Source: Candidatus Marithrix sp. (GTDB taxonomy: Bacteria; Pseudomonadota; Gammaproteobacteria; Beggiatoales; Beggiatoaceae). Taken from it: 64,000 nucleotides of DNA. The stretch is taken from NCBI GenBank assembly GCA_016744775.1, contig JADGDS010000004.1:243667-307666 (forward strand), in the 5' to 3' direction. A model generated the notes under the pieces. That model did no database searches. It was not told the DNA's origin and worked only from the letters and a program-made list of their open reading frames with translations. Positions within the stretch are counted from its first letter, which is position 1; every line of letters starts with the position of its first letter. The position numbers were made by a program, and so were the translations under genes. This document shows, piece after piece, positions 56,770 to 64,000 of the stretch.

Positions 56770-58965
56770 ATGAAAAACATCATAAAAACGATATTATTAT
56801 CATTAATATCAATAAACACATACGCAATATGCTCTTTTCCTGCTGATACGAAACCACCTAATGAGGGAATTATTCCTTGGCTTGGTGGTGGTTTTGATTT
56901 TGATCGTGAGCGGATTAAGGTTATTAGTTGTTTGAATGGGCAGAAAGTTCTGAATGGCGGTGGTGAAGTTAGTTTAAATGCTACACTTTTGACTAGTCAG
57001 GAGCAGGTGCTTAATGAGCTTCAGCGTAAGGTTGGCGGTAAAATTAAAATTGGTTTTTTTAGTTTGGGCGGTAGTAAGACTTTTATTGATAAAACTATTG
57101 AAAAAAGCTTTTCTCAAAGTTTTACTCTTAAGTATGATTTGAAACTTGGTAATGGGCGGTTTGATATTGATTCTAGTGATCCTTTGAATGATACTGCTGA
57201 TCGGGTTAAAACTGATGCTTGTGAATTCAAGAAATTATGTGGCAATAATTTTGTTTATCAAACTGAAGAGGGTGCTAGTGTTTATGTCGCTATGCAGTTT
57301 GCTTTTACTAGTCAGGAGCATGAACAAACTTTTAAGCGTACTATTGGGGCAGATTTAGAGCATACATTTAAGGTTAATGGCGTTAGTGTCAAAGTCGGTG
57401 CTAAAATTGATACTTCAGTTACTAAATTAAATAAAGTTACTCGTGATAATGGATCTTTGGAAGTAGTTGCTTATCAGAAAGGTGGTGATGTTACAGGTTT
57501 GGCGCGTATTTTCAGTGGTGAAAATGATCAAACAGTTCCAGCTTTTTCTTGTTCTTTGAATAATTTGAAGGCTTGTACATCAGCTTTGGATAAAATTGTC
57601 CAATATATTGCAAGCAAAGAATTTGCTGAGGGCATTAAGTCTTCTCCGGCGATTTTAAATTATGCTTATCGCCCTTATTGGGAAGTTGATCCTGATGTGC
57701 CAGAAGAATTGAAAACTTCTGAAGTCTCAACAGATATTGAAAATGCACGAATTCGATTAGCAGAAGCTTATGAAAATATTACAATTGATCAAGAAACTTT
57801 GGCTAAAACTTTACAATTGGATTTAGCGGCTAATCGTCGACAAGAATTGGTAAGTTTAGCTGCAAGTTTGCAACTTGACGCTGAAAATGTACAAAAAGCG
57901 GCATTGATTTGTTTTAGTGATTTAGAAGCTTGTGTTAGTAATACTAATCAGGTTTTAGCTAATGTTGTTACTTATGATAGGAAAATTATAGAATCCAATG
58001 CGTTTACTGATGGGTTAGTTGTTTATTATCCCTTTAATACCAATCCTTTAGATGAAAGTGGAAATGATAATCATGGTAAAATTAATGGTGCTAGTTTGGC
58101 TGAGGATAGATTTGGGAAGAAAAATGGTGCTTATAGCTTTGATGGAAAAAATAATTACATATCAGTTCCGCCTCTTAAAATATTAGATAATTTATCTATC
58201 AGTTTTTGGTTACAAACACAAACATCAGATCATAACAATTGGCCATGGGGACAACTTATTATTGATCGTGATATTTGTGGTGTAAAAAGAGATTGGAGTG
58301 TAGGAACTGGACTGGGAGGAAAACTTCAATTTAATACTGGAGCGAATATAGATGAGGTATTGACAAGTAGTATGGATGTTAATGATGGTTCATGGTATCA
58401 CATTACTGTTGTTAGAAATGCTGATAATAGAGTCAAAAAAATGTTTATTAATAATAAATTAAATACATCAAATTATTTTGATAGTGAAGAATTTCAAAAT
58501 AATTTAATTCCTATATATTTAGGGAGTATGGTTTGTAACTCAAGTAGGCGACATGATACATTTTTTAATGGAAAGATCGACGATGTTCGTATTTACAACC
58601 GCGCCCTAAACGATAGCGAAATTCAACAACTCTACAATAATGCAAGCAATCAAACCAAAAATTGTAAAGCAAACTTACTAGATCAAAAACTAGAAATTCC
58701 TTGTGTCAGAGTGCCAAATGTTATTGTTGGTGGAGCAGATATTTATTCGGTAGATTTGATAAACACACCATTCAGCAAGCGTTTTGATGTTGATCTTAAT
58801 ACACTGAAAAAACACACATTTAAAGATTCATGCTTGGCAAATTATAGTTTACAAACAGGAAATTTAAATTTACCTTGTGTAAATGTGCCTAATGATAGGG
58901 ATTATGTTATGAAAATGCAGCAAAGATCGGGTAGTTTGATCTTTGATTTGATTGATACTCAATAA
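56770..58965 (+). CDS. Secreted MACPF-like/LamG protein, copy 1
   Basis: A 731-residue protein with a signal peptide (ending SINTYA). The N-terminal domain (about 25-280) has an alternating Ser/Thr strand (SFSQSFTLKYDLKLGNG), then LCGNNFVYQTEEGASVYVAM near 157-176, resembling the G-T-H-F-V...G signature of MACPF/perforin pore formers, and a later VAYQKGGD strand. A helical region with cysteines follows (about 330-415), then a LamG/ConA-like module (about 417-620: LVVYYPFNTNPLDESGNDNH; FFNGKIDDVRIYNRAL) and a C-terminal domain with two C...L-x-PC-V repeats. It would be an exported, carbohydrate-binding, possibly pore-forming protein. The MACPF assignment is by eye. It has a near-identical paralogue at 60717 with a different LamG core. 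Confidence 0.65.
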   Translation: MKNIIKTILLSLISINTYAICSFPADTKPPNEGIIPWLGGGFDFDRERIKVISCLNGQKVLNGGGEVSLNATLLTSQEQVLNELQRKVGGKIKIGFFSLGGSKTFIDKTIEKSFSQSFTLKYDLKLGNGRFDIDSSDPLNDTADRVKTDACEFKKLCGNNFVYQTEEGASVYVAMQFAFTSQEHEQTFKRTIGADLEHTFKVNGVSVKVGAKIDTSVTKLNKVTRDNGSLEVVAYQKGGDVTGLARIFSGENDQTVPAFSCSLNNLKACTSALDKIVQYIASKEFAEGIKSSPAILNYAYRPYWEVDPDVPEELKTSEVSTDIENARIRLAEAYENITIDQETLAKTLQLDLAANRRQELVSLAASLQLDAENVQKAALICFSDLEACVSNTNQVLANVVTYDRKIIESNAFTDGLVVYYPFNTNPLDESGNDNHGKINGASLAEDRFGKKNGAYSFDGKNNYISVPPLKILDNLSISFWLQTQTSDHNNWPWGQLIIDRDICGVKRDWSVGTGLGGKLQFNTGANIDEVLTSSMDVNDGSWYHITVVRNADNRVKKMFINNKLNTSNYFDSEEFQNNLIPIYLGSMVCNSSRRHDTFFNGKIDDVRIYNRALNDSEIQQLYNNASNQTKNCKANLLDQKLEIPCVRVPNVIVGGADIYSVDLINTPFSKRFDVDLNTLKKHTFKDSCLANYSLQTGNLNLPCVNVPNDRDYVMKMQQRSGSLIFDLIDTQ

Positions 58966-59073
58966 ACTAAATCATCTTCAGCTACTATAGTTGCTATTGG
59001 TTCAATTATAATTGCAGCTATGGTTGCTAGCAGTTATAGCAAAGAATTTGCTGCTTACTTTTATATATCTTGA
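58966..59073 (+). pseudogene. In-frame membrane-helix-like remnant after the stop of copy 1
   Basis: Directly after the TAA of the first MACPF-like gene the same frame stays open for 35 codons and encodes a hydrophobic stretch (SSSATIVAIGSIIIAAMVAS) before TGA. Copy 2 has nothing comparable. It has no start signal of its own. It may be the tail of a gene lost when the cassette was inserted; stop readthrough is possible but unsupported. Confidence 0.25.
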
Positions 59074-59089
59074 TCGTGAAGTGAAAAAT

Positions 59090-60271
59090 ATGTCAAATCA
59101 AAAATTAAATTATTTAAGATTATTATCTGAACAAGAGAAAATTTTACTCATCAAGATGTTTTTATATAAAGAATATAAAAAACAGCTTATTTCAAATCTT
59201 GATAAAGATGATATATCTGCAATATCACAGATTTTTCCTGCTACGACTTATGTCACAGAAAAAGAACTTAGAGTTGCTAAAGGAGAACCTGAATATATTG
59301 AAATATTAAATTTATTCAAAAAATCAAAAGAGCAAGCAAAAATTGATACATCTTTGGCAAAAATATTTGAAGAAAATAAAAAACAAGTTCTAAGACTTTT
59401 GAAAAGCAAAAAAGGCAACATCAATAAAAATATACTTAAATATCTTGAATATGATATTAAAGGAATTGAAAATAGCGATATTCCTTTTTTAAGTCTTTCT
59501 GATAATATGCTTCAAGCAAAAATGGAGCTAAATGATATTGATCTCTTGGAATATTATTCTTTTATCGTTTACAATCCAAAATGTCAATCAGTCAGTCTTA
59601 TGTTTACAGACTATAAATGGCATAATTTTCCTTTAAAGTGGTTGTTTAATGAACTTAAACTTGTAAAAATTAGAGAATTATTTTTATTACATAAGGAAGA
59701 GAAAGATGTTTCTTTTTATTTTACAGAAAAATATCAGAAGAGAGATTTTACTAATATTAATAAATATCTTCAATCGCCTTTTTTAAATTTGTCACATATA
59801 AATTTACTTGGTAATAGAAAAGAGATTATCCATGAAATAATAGAATGTTATAAATATGGATTATATGCTTCTACAATTTATACTGCTTTGTCACAAATTA
59901 AAGCTTTAATATGGGATTTTTCATTTTACTTAGATAAATATGAACTAAGTATTGAAACTGGTAGATCAAGAGAAGTCACTACAGGAGAATTACTTAATAC
60001 AACCCAGATGAAAGAATATTTTGATGAAAATTTTCTCAGGTATTTTTGTGATGAATTGTATAATGAAAATTTACATGGAAATGAAACCCAATTATTAGAC
60101 TCAGTCAATGCTGCAAAGAAAATAGCTACATTAGAATACCTGTTAGCGACTTTTGTATCACATATAGAATCTGAAATTTCTGAAATTTTTACTCAATTGC
60201 GAGATAGTTTGCCGCAAAAATATATTGATGATTTATTAAAATCAGTTCATGATAAGAAGGATAAATTATGA
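59090..60271 (+). CDS. Unknown helical protein between the two MACPF-like genes
   Basis: I do not recognise this 393-residue protein. It has no signal peptide or membrane helix. The first half is charged and helical (KKSKEQAKIDTSLAKIFEEN); the C-terminal half has an abrupt ALSQIKALIWDFSFYLDK helix and CDELYNENLHGNETQ followed by a leucine-rich helix, a pattern like HEPN-type helical bundles (N-E-x-LHG), but the usual R-x4-6-H is not clear. The frame is open to 59012; the ATG at 59090 gives a cleaner N-terminus. It overlaps the next small gene by 4 nt. It could be a cytoplasmic toxin, immunity or regulatory factor for the accessory region. Confidence 0.6.
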   Translation: MSNQKLNYLRLLSEQEKILLIKMFLYKEYKKQLISNLDKDDISAISQIFPATTYVTEKELRVAKGEPEYIEILNLFKKSKEQAKIDTSLAKIFEENKKQVLRLLKSKKGNINKNILKYLEYDIKGIENSDIPFLSLSDNMLQAKMELNDIDLLEYYSFIVYNPKCQSVSLMFTDYKWHNFPLKWLFNELKLVKIRELFLLHKEEKDVSFYFTEKYQKRDFTNINKYLQSPFLNLSHINLLGNRKEIIHEIIECYKYGLYASTIYTALSQIKALIWDFSFYLDKYELSIETGRSREVTTGELLNTTQMKEYFDENFLRYFCDELYNENLHGNETQLLDSVNAAKKIATLEYLLATFVSHIESEISEIFTQLRDSLPQKYIDDLLKSVHDKKDKL

Positions 60272-60465
60272 ATTATATTGACAATAAGCCATTATATGAA
60301 TTTAATAATGCTCTTTTATCAAATGCAAATGCTTTAGATTTTGACAAATTTAAAAAAGCACTATTTGATTGGGAAAAATTTATTCTTATTAATCAAATAT
60401 TGACAAATTTAAATCAATATTACCCTATGATAAAAAAGCAGCAAGTTGGCATGGAAAAGAAATGA
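60268..60465 (+). CDS. Small protein coupled to the unknown helical gene
   Basis: A 65-residue frame starting at an ATGA overlap with the preceding gene, which supports translation. Its first 45 residues look protein-like (ALDFDKFKKALFDWEKFILI); the last part reads through DNA that in another frame encodes the C-terminus of a VapC toxin, so the original end of this protein may have been replaced. No family is recognised. Confidence 0.4.
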   Translation: MNYIDNKPLYEFNNALLSNANALDFDKFKKALFDWEKFILINQILTNLNQYYPMIKKQQVGMEKK

Positions 60466-60626
60466 GCAGTTTACAAAAATTAGGACTTACTCCCGCTTTT
60501 TTAGATTCTCAAATTGCTTCCATTGCTAAAGCAAATGATTTAATTTTAGTGACTAGAAATATTACATATTTTGAAAATTTCTTGGGATTATCTTTAGAAA
60601 ATTGGTTTTCTAATACTTCAACTTAA
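60393..60626 (+). pseudogene. vapC: C-terminal fragment of a VapC-type PIN-domain toxin
   Basis: An open frame of 77 codons without its normal start reads LPYDKKAASWHGKEMSSL, then FLDSQIASIAKANDLILVTR and ending ENWF. This is the second half of a PIN-domain ribonuclease: the D-x-x-I-A-A-x-A...LVTRN...F acidic motif is intact, but the N-terminal Asp motif is missing. It overlaps the preceding small ORF in another frame. No antitoxin gene is adjacent. It is a decayed toxin-antitoxin locus, not an active toxin. Confidence 0.75.
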
Positions 60627-60681
60627 GAATATAATATTACCAAAAATTAGAAAACTATAAGGATTTATAATATATAAATTG

Positions 60682-60687
60682 TATAAT
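60682..60687 (+). promoter_or_regulatory. Candidate -10 element of the second MACPF-like gene
   Basis: TATAAT, followed by A-rich DNA and AAGGA at 60702-60706, matches the arrangement before copy 1 at 56735. The spacing to the ATG is the same to within a few bases. Confidence 0.4.
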
Positions 60688-60716
60688 AAAAAATTTGAAA
60701 CAAGGAATAAAAACCC

Positions 60717-62918
60717 ATGAAACAAATCATAAAAACGATATTAATATCAATAATATCAATAAACACATACGCAATCTGCTCTTTTCCCGCTGATACGAAA
60801 CCACCTAATCAGGGAATTATTCCTTGGCTTGGTGGTGGTTTTGATTTTGATCGTGAGCGGATTAAGGTTATTAGTTGTTTGAATGGGCAGAAAGTTCTGA
60901 ATGGCGGTGGTGAAGTTAGTTTAAATGCTACACTTTTGACTAGTCAGGAGCAGGTGCTTAATGAGCTTCAGCGTAAGGTTGGCGGTAAAATTAAAATTGG
61001 TTTTTTTAGTTTGGGCGGTAGTAAGACTTTTATTGATAAAACTATTGAAAAAAGCTTTTCTCAAAGTTTTACTCTTAAGTATGATTTGAAGCTTGGTAAT
61101 GGGCGGTTTGATATTGATTCTAGTGATCCTTTGAATGATACTGCTGATAGAGTTAAAACTGATGCTTGTAAATTCAAGGAATTATGTGGCAATAATTTTG
61201 TTTATCAAACTGAAGAAGGTGCTAGTGTTTATGTGGCTATGCAGTTTGCTTTTACTAGTCAGGAGCATGAACAAACTTTTAAGCGTACTATTGGGGCAGA
61301 TTTAGAGCATACTTTTAAGGTTAATGGTGTTAGTGTCAAAGTCGGTGCTAAAATTGATACTTCAGTTACTAAATTAAATAAAGTTACTCGTGATAATGGT
61401 TCCTTGGAAGTGGTAGCTTATCAGAAAGGTGGCGATGTTACTGGTTTGGCGCGTATTTTCAGTGGTGAAAATGATCAAACAGTTCCAGCATTTTCTTGTT
61501 CTTTGAATAACTTGAAGGCTTGTACATCGGCTTTGGATAAAATTGTCCAATATATTGCTAGCAAGGAATTTGCTGAGGGTGTTAAGTCTTCTCCTGCGAT
61601 TTTAAATTATGCTTATCGCCCCTATTGGGAAGTTGATCCTGATGTGCCAGAAGAGCTGAAAACTTCTGAAGTTTCAACAGCTATTGAAAATGCACGAATT
61701 CGATTAGCAGAAGCTTATGAAAATATTACAATTGATCAAGAAACTTTGGCTAAAACTTTACAATTGGATTTAGCGGCTAATCGTCGACAAGAATTGGTAA
61801 GTTTAGCTGCAAGTTTGCAACTTGACGCTGAAAATGTACAAAAAGCGGCATTGATTTGTTTTAGTGATTTAGAAGCTTGTGTTAGTAATACTAATCAGGT
61901 TTTAGCTAATGTTGTTACTTATGATAGGAAAATTATAGAATCCAATGCGTTTACTGATGGGTTAGTTGTTTATTATCCCTTTAATACCAATCCTTTAGAT
62001 GAAAGTGGAAATGATAATCATGGTAAAATTAATGGTGCTAGTTTGGCTGAGGATAGATTTGGGAAGAAAAATGGTGCTTATGCTTTCAATGGCAAAGGTG
62101 ATTACATAGAAATAGAAGATTCGCAATTACTTATAACGCCAGAACTAACACTAAGTGTTTGGATTTATCCTCCTTCTACTTCAAATTCAAGAATCATAAT
62201 TTCGAGAGCTACCTATAATAATGCATATAATGAGCAATATTATCTTCATATACTAAACGATAGGCGTATATTGTTTGGTATAAAGAGAAATAGTGGTTGT
62301 CAACCCGGAAAAGGTTGGTATGAGATTTATTCAAGTCAAAAAGTACAACTAAATAAATGGTTATTAGTAACTGCTTCGTGGGATGGAAATAGTTTAAAGG
62401 TCTATATAAATGGACAACAAAATGGCAGTAACTCAAACGTACCTAAAGGAGCAATAGATAATTGTCCTAATAGTGTTGTGCAAATAGGACGATGGCTGTC
62501 AAGACATCCTTGGTTTTTTAATGGTTCAATGGACGATATTCGCATATACAACCGCGCCCTAAGCGATAGCGAAATTCAACAACTCTACAATAATGCAAGC
62601 AATCAAACCAAAAATTGTAAAGCAAAATTACTAGATCAAAAATTAGAAATTCCTTGTGTCAGTGTGCCAAATGTTGTTGGTTCTGGAGCAGAAATTTATT
62701 CAGTTGATTTGAAAAACACACCATTCACCAAGCGTTTTGATGTTGATGTTAATACACTGAAAAAACATACATTTCAAGATTCTTGTCTGGCAAATTATAG
62801 TTTACAAACAGGAGGTTTAAATTTACCTTGTGTAAATGTGCCTAATGATAGGGATTATGTTATGAAAATGCAGCAAAGATCGGGTAGCTTGATCTTTGAC
62901 TTGATTGATAGTCAATAA
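60717..62918 (+). CDS. Secreted MACPF-like/LamG protein, copy 2
   Basis: A 733-residue paralogue of the protein at 56770. The signal peptide, MACPF-like domain, helical region and start of the LamG module align without gaps to copy 1 for 455 codons, with few changes. From residue 456 the LamG core is unrelated in detail (YIEIEDSQLLITPELTLSVW; NCPNSVVQIGRWLSRHP), and similarity returns at YNRALSDSEIQQLYNNASNQ to the end. The replaced module is a complete LamG domain of the same length within two residues. So the protein likely has the same export and pore-like part but a different ligand. Confidence 0.65.
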   Translation: MKQIIKTILISIISINTYAICSFPADTKPPNQGIIPWLGGGFDFDRERIKVISCLNGQKVLNGGGEVSLNATLLTSQEQVLNELQRKVGGKIKIGFFSLGGSKTFIDKTIEKSFSQSFTLKYDLKLGNGRFDIDSSDPLNDTADRVKTDACKFKELCGNNFVYQTEEGASVYVAMQFAFTSQEHEQTFKRTIGADLEHTFKVNGVSVKVGAKIDTSVTKLNKVTRDNGSLEVVAYQKGGDVTGLARIFSGENDQTVPAFSCSLNNLKACTSALDKIVQYIASKEFAEGVKSSPAILNYAYRPYWEVDPDVPEELKTSEVSTAIENARIRLAEAYENITIDQETLAKTLQLDLAANRRQELVSLAASLQLDAENVQKAALICFSDLEACVSNTNQVLANVVTYDRKIIESNAFTDGLVVYYPFNTNPLDESGNDNHGKINGASLAEDRFGKKNGAYAFNGKGDYIEIEDSQLLITPELTLSVWIYPPSTSNSRIIISRATYNNAYNEQYYLHILNDRRILFGIKRNSGCQPGKGWYEIYSSQKVQLNKWLLVTASWDGNSLKVYINGQQNGSNSNVPKGAIDNCPNSVVQIGRWLSRHPWFFNGSMDDIRIYNRALSDSEIQQLYNNASNQTKNCKAKLLDQKLEIPCVSVPNVVGSGAEIYSVDLKNTPFTKRFDVDVNTLKKHTFQDSCLANYSLQTGGLNLPCVNVPNDRDYVMKMQQRSGSLIFDLIDSQ

Positions 62919-62952
62919 GCTTTCTTAAAAACAAGTTGCTCAAACGGTAATA

Positions 62953-63474
62953 ATGAATAATGTTCTTGAACTTATATTTGATGAAGTTTCTAAAAATTTT
63001 TACCAATATACTGGCAAAAAAATTATCTTGACTCGGATTGATTCAAATATATTAAACACATGGCGTAAAAATTGGGTTTCTATAAATACAAGGAAACCAC
63101 CTAATGGCGGGTGGGATTGGGAATTTAAAATAGCGCATTTTCAAAAAAATTATCAAAAATATGTCTTCGACATTGCTATTTTGGATGAAAACGGAAATTT
63201 AAGTGGTCTTGCTCTTGGCAAGAGAAGTCGTAGTAAGGCGAATTTATCCATTTATTATATTGAAAGTTCACCAAATCAATTTTCTTCTCTTAAAGGAGAT
63301 ATTTTTCGTATAATCAATATAGTTGGTTCTGAATATGCTAAACTTTTTGGTATAAAAAAATTTAGATTAATTGAACCTGTCGATGGATTAATAGAATTTT
63401 ATGACTCCTATGATTTTAAATTAAAGAATAAAACTTTATTTGGTAAAATTTTTTGTGAAAAGGATATTTTATAA
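62953..63474 (+). CDS. GNAT-like protein downstream of copy 2
   Basis: A 173-residue protein with no export signal. The central part reads FDIAILDENGNLSGLALGKR then LSIYYIESSPNQ and a helix before a EFYDSYDFKLKNK end, the layout of a GNAT acyltransferase (acetyl-CoA strand, G-rich turn, helix, C-terminal F-Y-x-S-x-x-F-K). The pyrophosphate loop R/Q-x-x-G-x-G/A is not clear, so activity is uncertain. It starts 34 nt after copy 2 and shares one base with the next gene. It may be an accessory or immunity-like gene for the secreted protein; that is speculation. Confidence 0.55.
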   Translation: MNNVLELIFDEVSKNFYQYTGKKIILTRIDSNILNTWRKNWVSINTRKPPNGGWDWEFKIAHFQKNYQKYVFDIAILDENGNLSGLALGKRSRSKANLSIYYIESSPNQFSSLKGDIFRIINIVGSEYAKLFGIKKFRLIEPVDGLIEFYDSYDFKLKNKTLFGKIFCEKDIL

Positions 63475-63812
63475 TGGCATTAATCTATTATGATACTTTT
63501 AGGCTTCAGAATGTCGAAACGCATTATGTGCAATTAAGAATTGCAAAAGTTGATATTTATTCTGAAAAGTCGAGAATAATTTTTGATAAAACCATACCCA
63601 TTCCATTATTCCTCTTTTTAGTAATTCTTTCAGTTCCATTTTTATTTATTTTTATGTTATGGACATTGTTTAGTTTTATATTAAGCTTTTATTTTAACAA
63701 AGTAACTAAACCTTCTTATGAAGAAACCAAAAAATGGTTTAAAAATAATAAAGGTTATTTTGCCAATCTTTCCGAAGAGGAAAAACATCGCCTGATGAAG
63801 AAAAAAGAATAG
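63474..63812 (+). CDS. Small membrane protein coupled to the GNAT-like gene
   Basis: A 112-residue protein with an N-terminal soluble part (about 1-42), a strongly hydrophobic region (about 43-73, PLFLFLVILSVPFLFIFMLW) forming one or two membrane helices, and a charged Lys-rich tail. Its ATG overlaps the previous stop (TAATG). No family is recognised. It is the last complete gene in the window. Confidence 0.6.
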   Translation: MALIYYDTFRLQNVETHYVQLRIAKVDIYSEKSRIIFDKTIPIPLFLFLVILSVPFLFIFMLWTLFSFILSFYFNKVTKPSYEETKKWFKNNKGYFANLSEEEKHRLMKKKE

Positions 63813-63860
63813 TTAAGTAAATTAGTTACCGGAACTACTTGCTATTTTAGGATAAAATAT

Positions 63861-63926
63861 ATGAAACACATTATAAGTACTTTATTATTAATTTTTTTTA
63901 AGTTATCACCGACCCTACTAGGCTAA
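63861..63926 (+). pseudogene. Signal-peptide-like start resembling the MACPF-like genes, closed by a stop
   Basis: After AGGATAAAATAT an ATG begins MKHIISTLLLIFFKLSPTLL and stops after 21 codons. The leader and first codons resemble those of the two MACPF-like genes (MKNIIKTILL). It may be the start of a third, decayed copy or of another secreted protein truncated by a stop. The remaining 64 bases to the window end are AT-rich and show nothing else. Confidence 0.3.
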
Positions 63927-64000
63927 GTTCCTGTTTTTAATAACAGCTCTTTAGGTCCCAAATTTATTATTTTTCTCTTAGATTTCTGTTCTACTTTTTT

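Overview
The window is AT-rich bacterial chromosome with housekeeping synteny typical of Gammaproteobacteria: mla genes, dksA, an F-type ATP synthase operon followed by glmU, rsmJ, and separate RelA-type ppGpp metabolism. Several features recall large sulfur-oxidising Thiotrichales (Beggiatoa/Thioploca/Thiothrix-like): a NifA regulator, a CHAT peptidase, DUF1566, DUF29, SEL1-repeat and LamG proteins, and long intergenic palindromes. This placement is an inference from gene content; no rRNA or other marker that would settle it is present.

Layout. 1-2027 (minus): the MlaD-MlaC-MlaB part of the lipid-asymmetry system followed by a partial ABC ATPase. 2119-5290 (plus): dksA-folA-unknown secreted protein-nifA, tightly packed. 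5321-10889 (minus): two tandem paralogous secreted proteins with a CBM9-like and a NodB deacetylase-like domain. 10919-16689: SEL1 protein, beta-carbonic anhydrase, nadC with a retropepsin-like protease, a DUF1538 pair and an SGNH hydrolase. 16865-33905 (plus): a Wzx/Wzy-type exopolysaccharide locus with flippase, four GT4 glycosyltransferases, an MBOAT acyltransferase with partner, a polymerase-like membrane protein, asparagine synthase-like amidotransferase, methyltransferase, three deacetylase-family proteins (one missing its first catalytic motif) and a WecA-type initiating transferase. 33882-37683 (minus): tgt, DUF29, a palindrome-rich spacer, rsmJ and a CorB-like protein. 37759-50759 (minus): glmU and the atp operon, which carries an unrecognised coiled-coil gene between atpA and atpG and is directly preceded by a CHAT-peptidase/vWA-like gene pair. 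50851-54850 (plus): acs and relA. 54901-56408 (minus): a MotA/TolQ-like protein fused to DUF1566 plus a MotB/OmpA-like partner. 56770-63812 (plus): an accessory region with two near-identical secreted MACPF-like/LamG proteins whose LamG halves have been replaced, separated by unknown genes and a vapC remnant.

The strongest candidates for something undescribed are: (i) the MACPF-like/LamG pair, where 1,365 bp of gapless near-identity stops abruptly at the LamG module and resumes for the last 372 bp; (ii) the MotA-DUF1566/OmpA pair, which resembles a ZorAB-type motor with a sensor-like domain but lacks ZorC/ZorD; (iii) the CHAT/vWA pair joined to the ATP synthase operon with a 3-nt gap; (iv) the extra gene inside the atp operon. 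All functional statements about these are inference from motifs read by eye.
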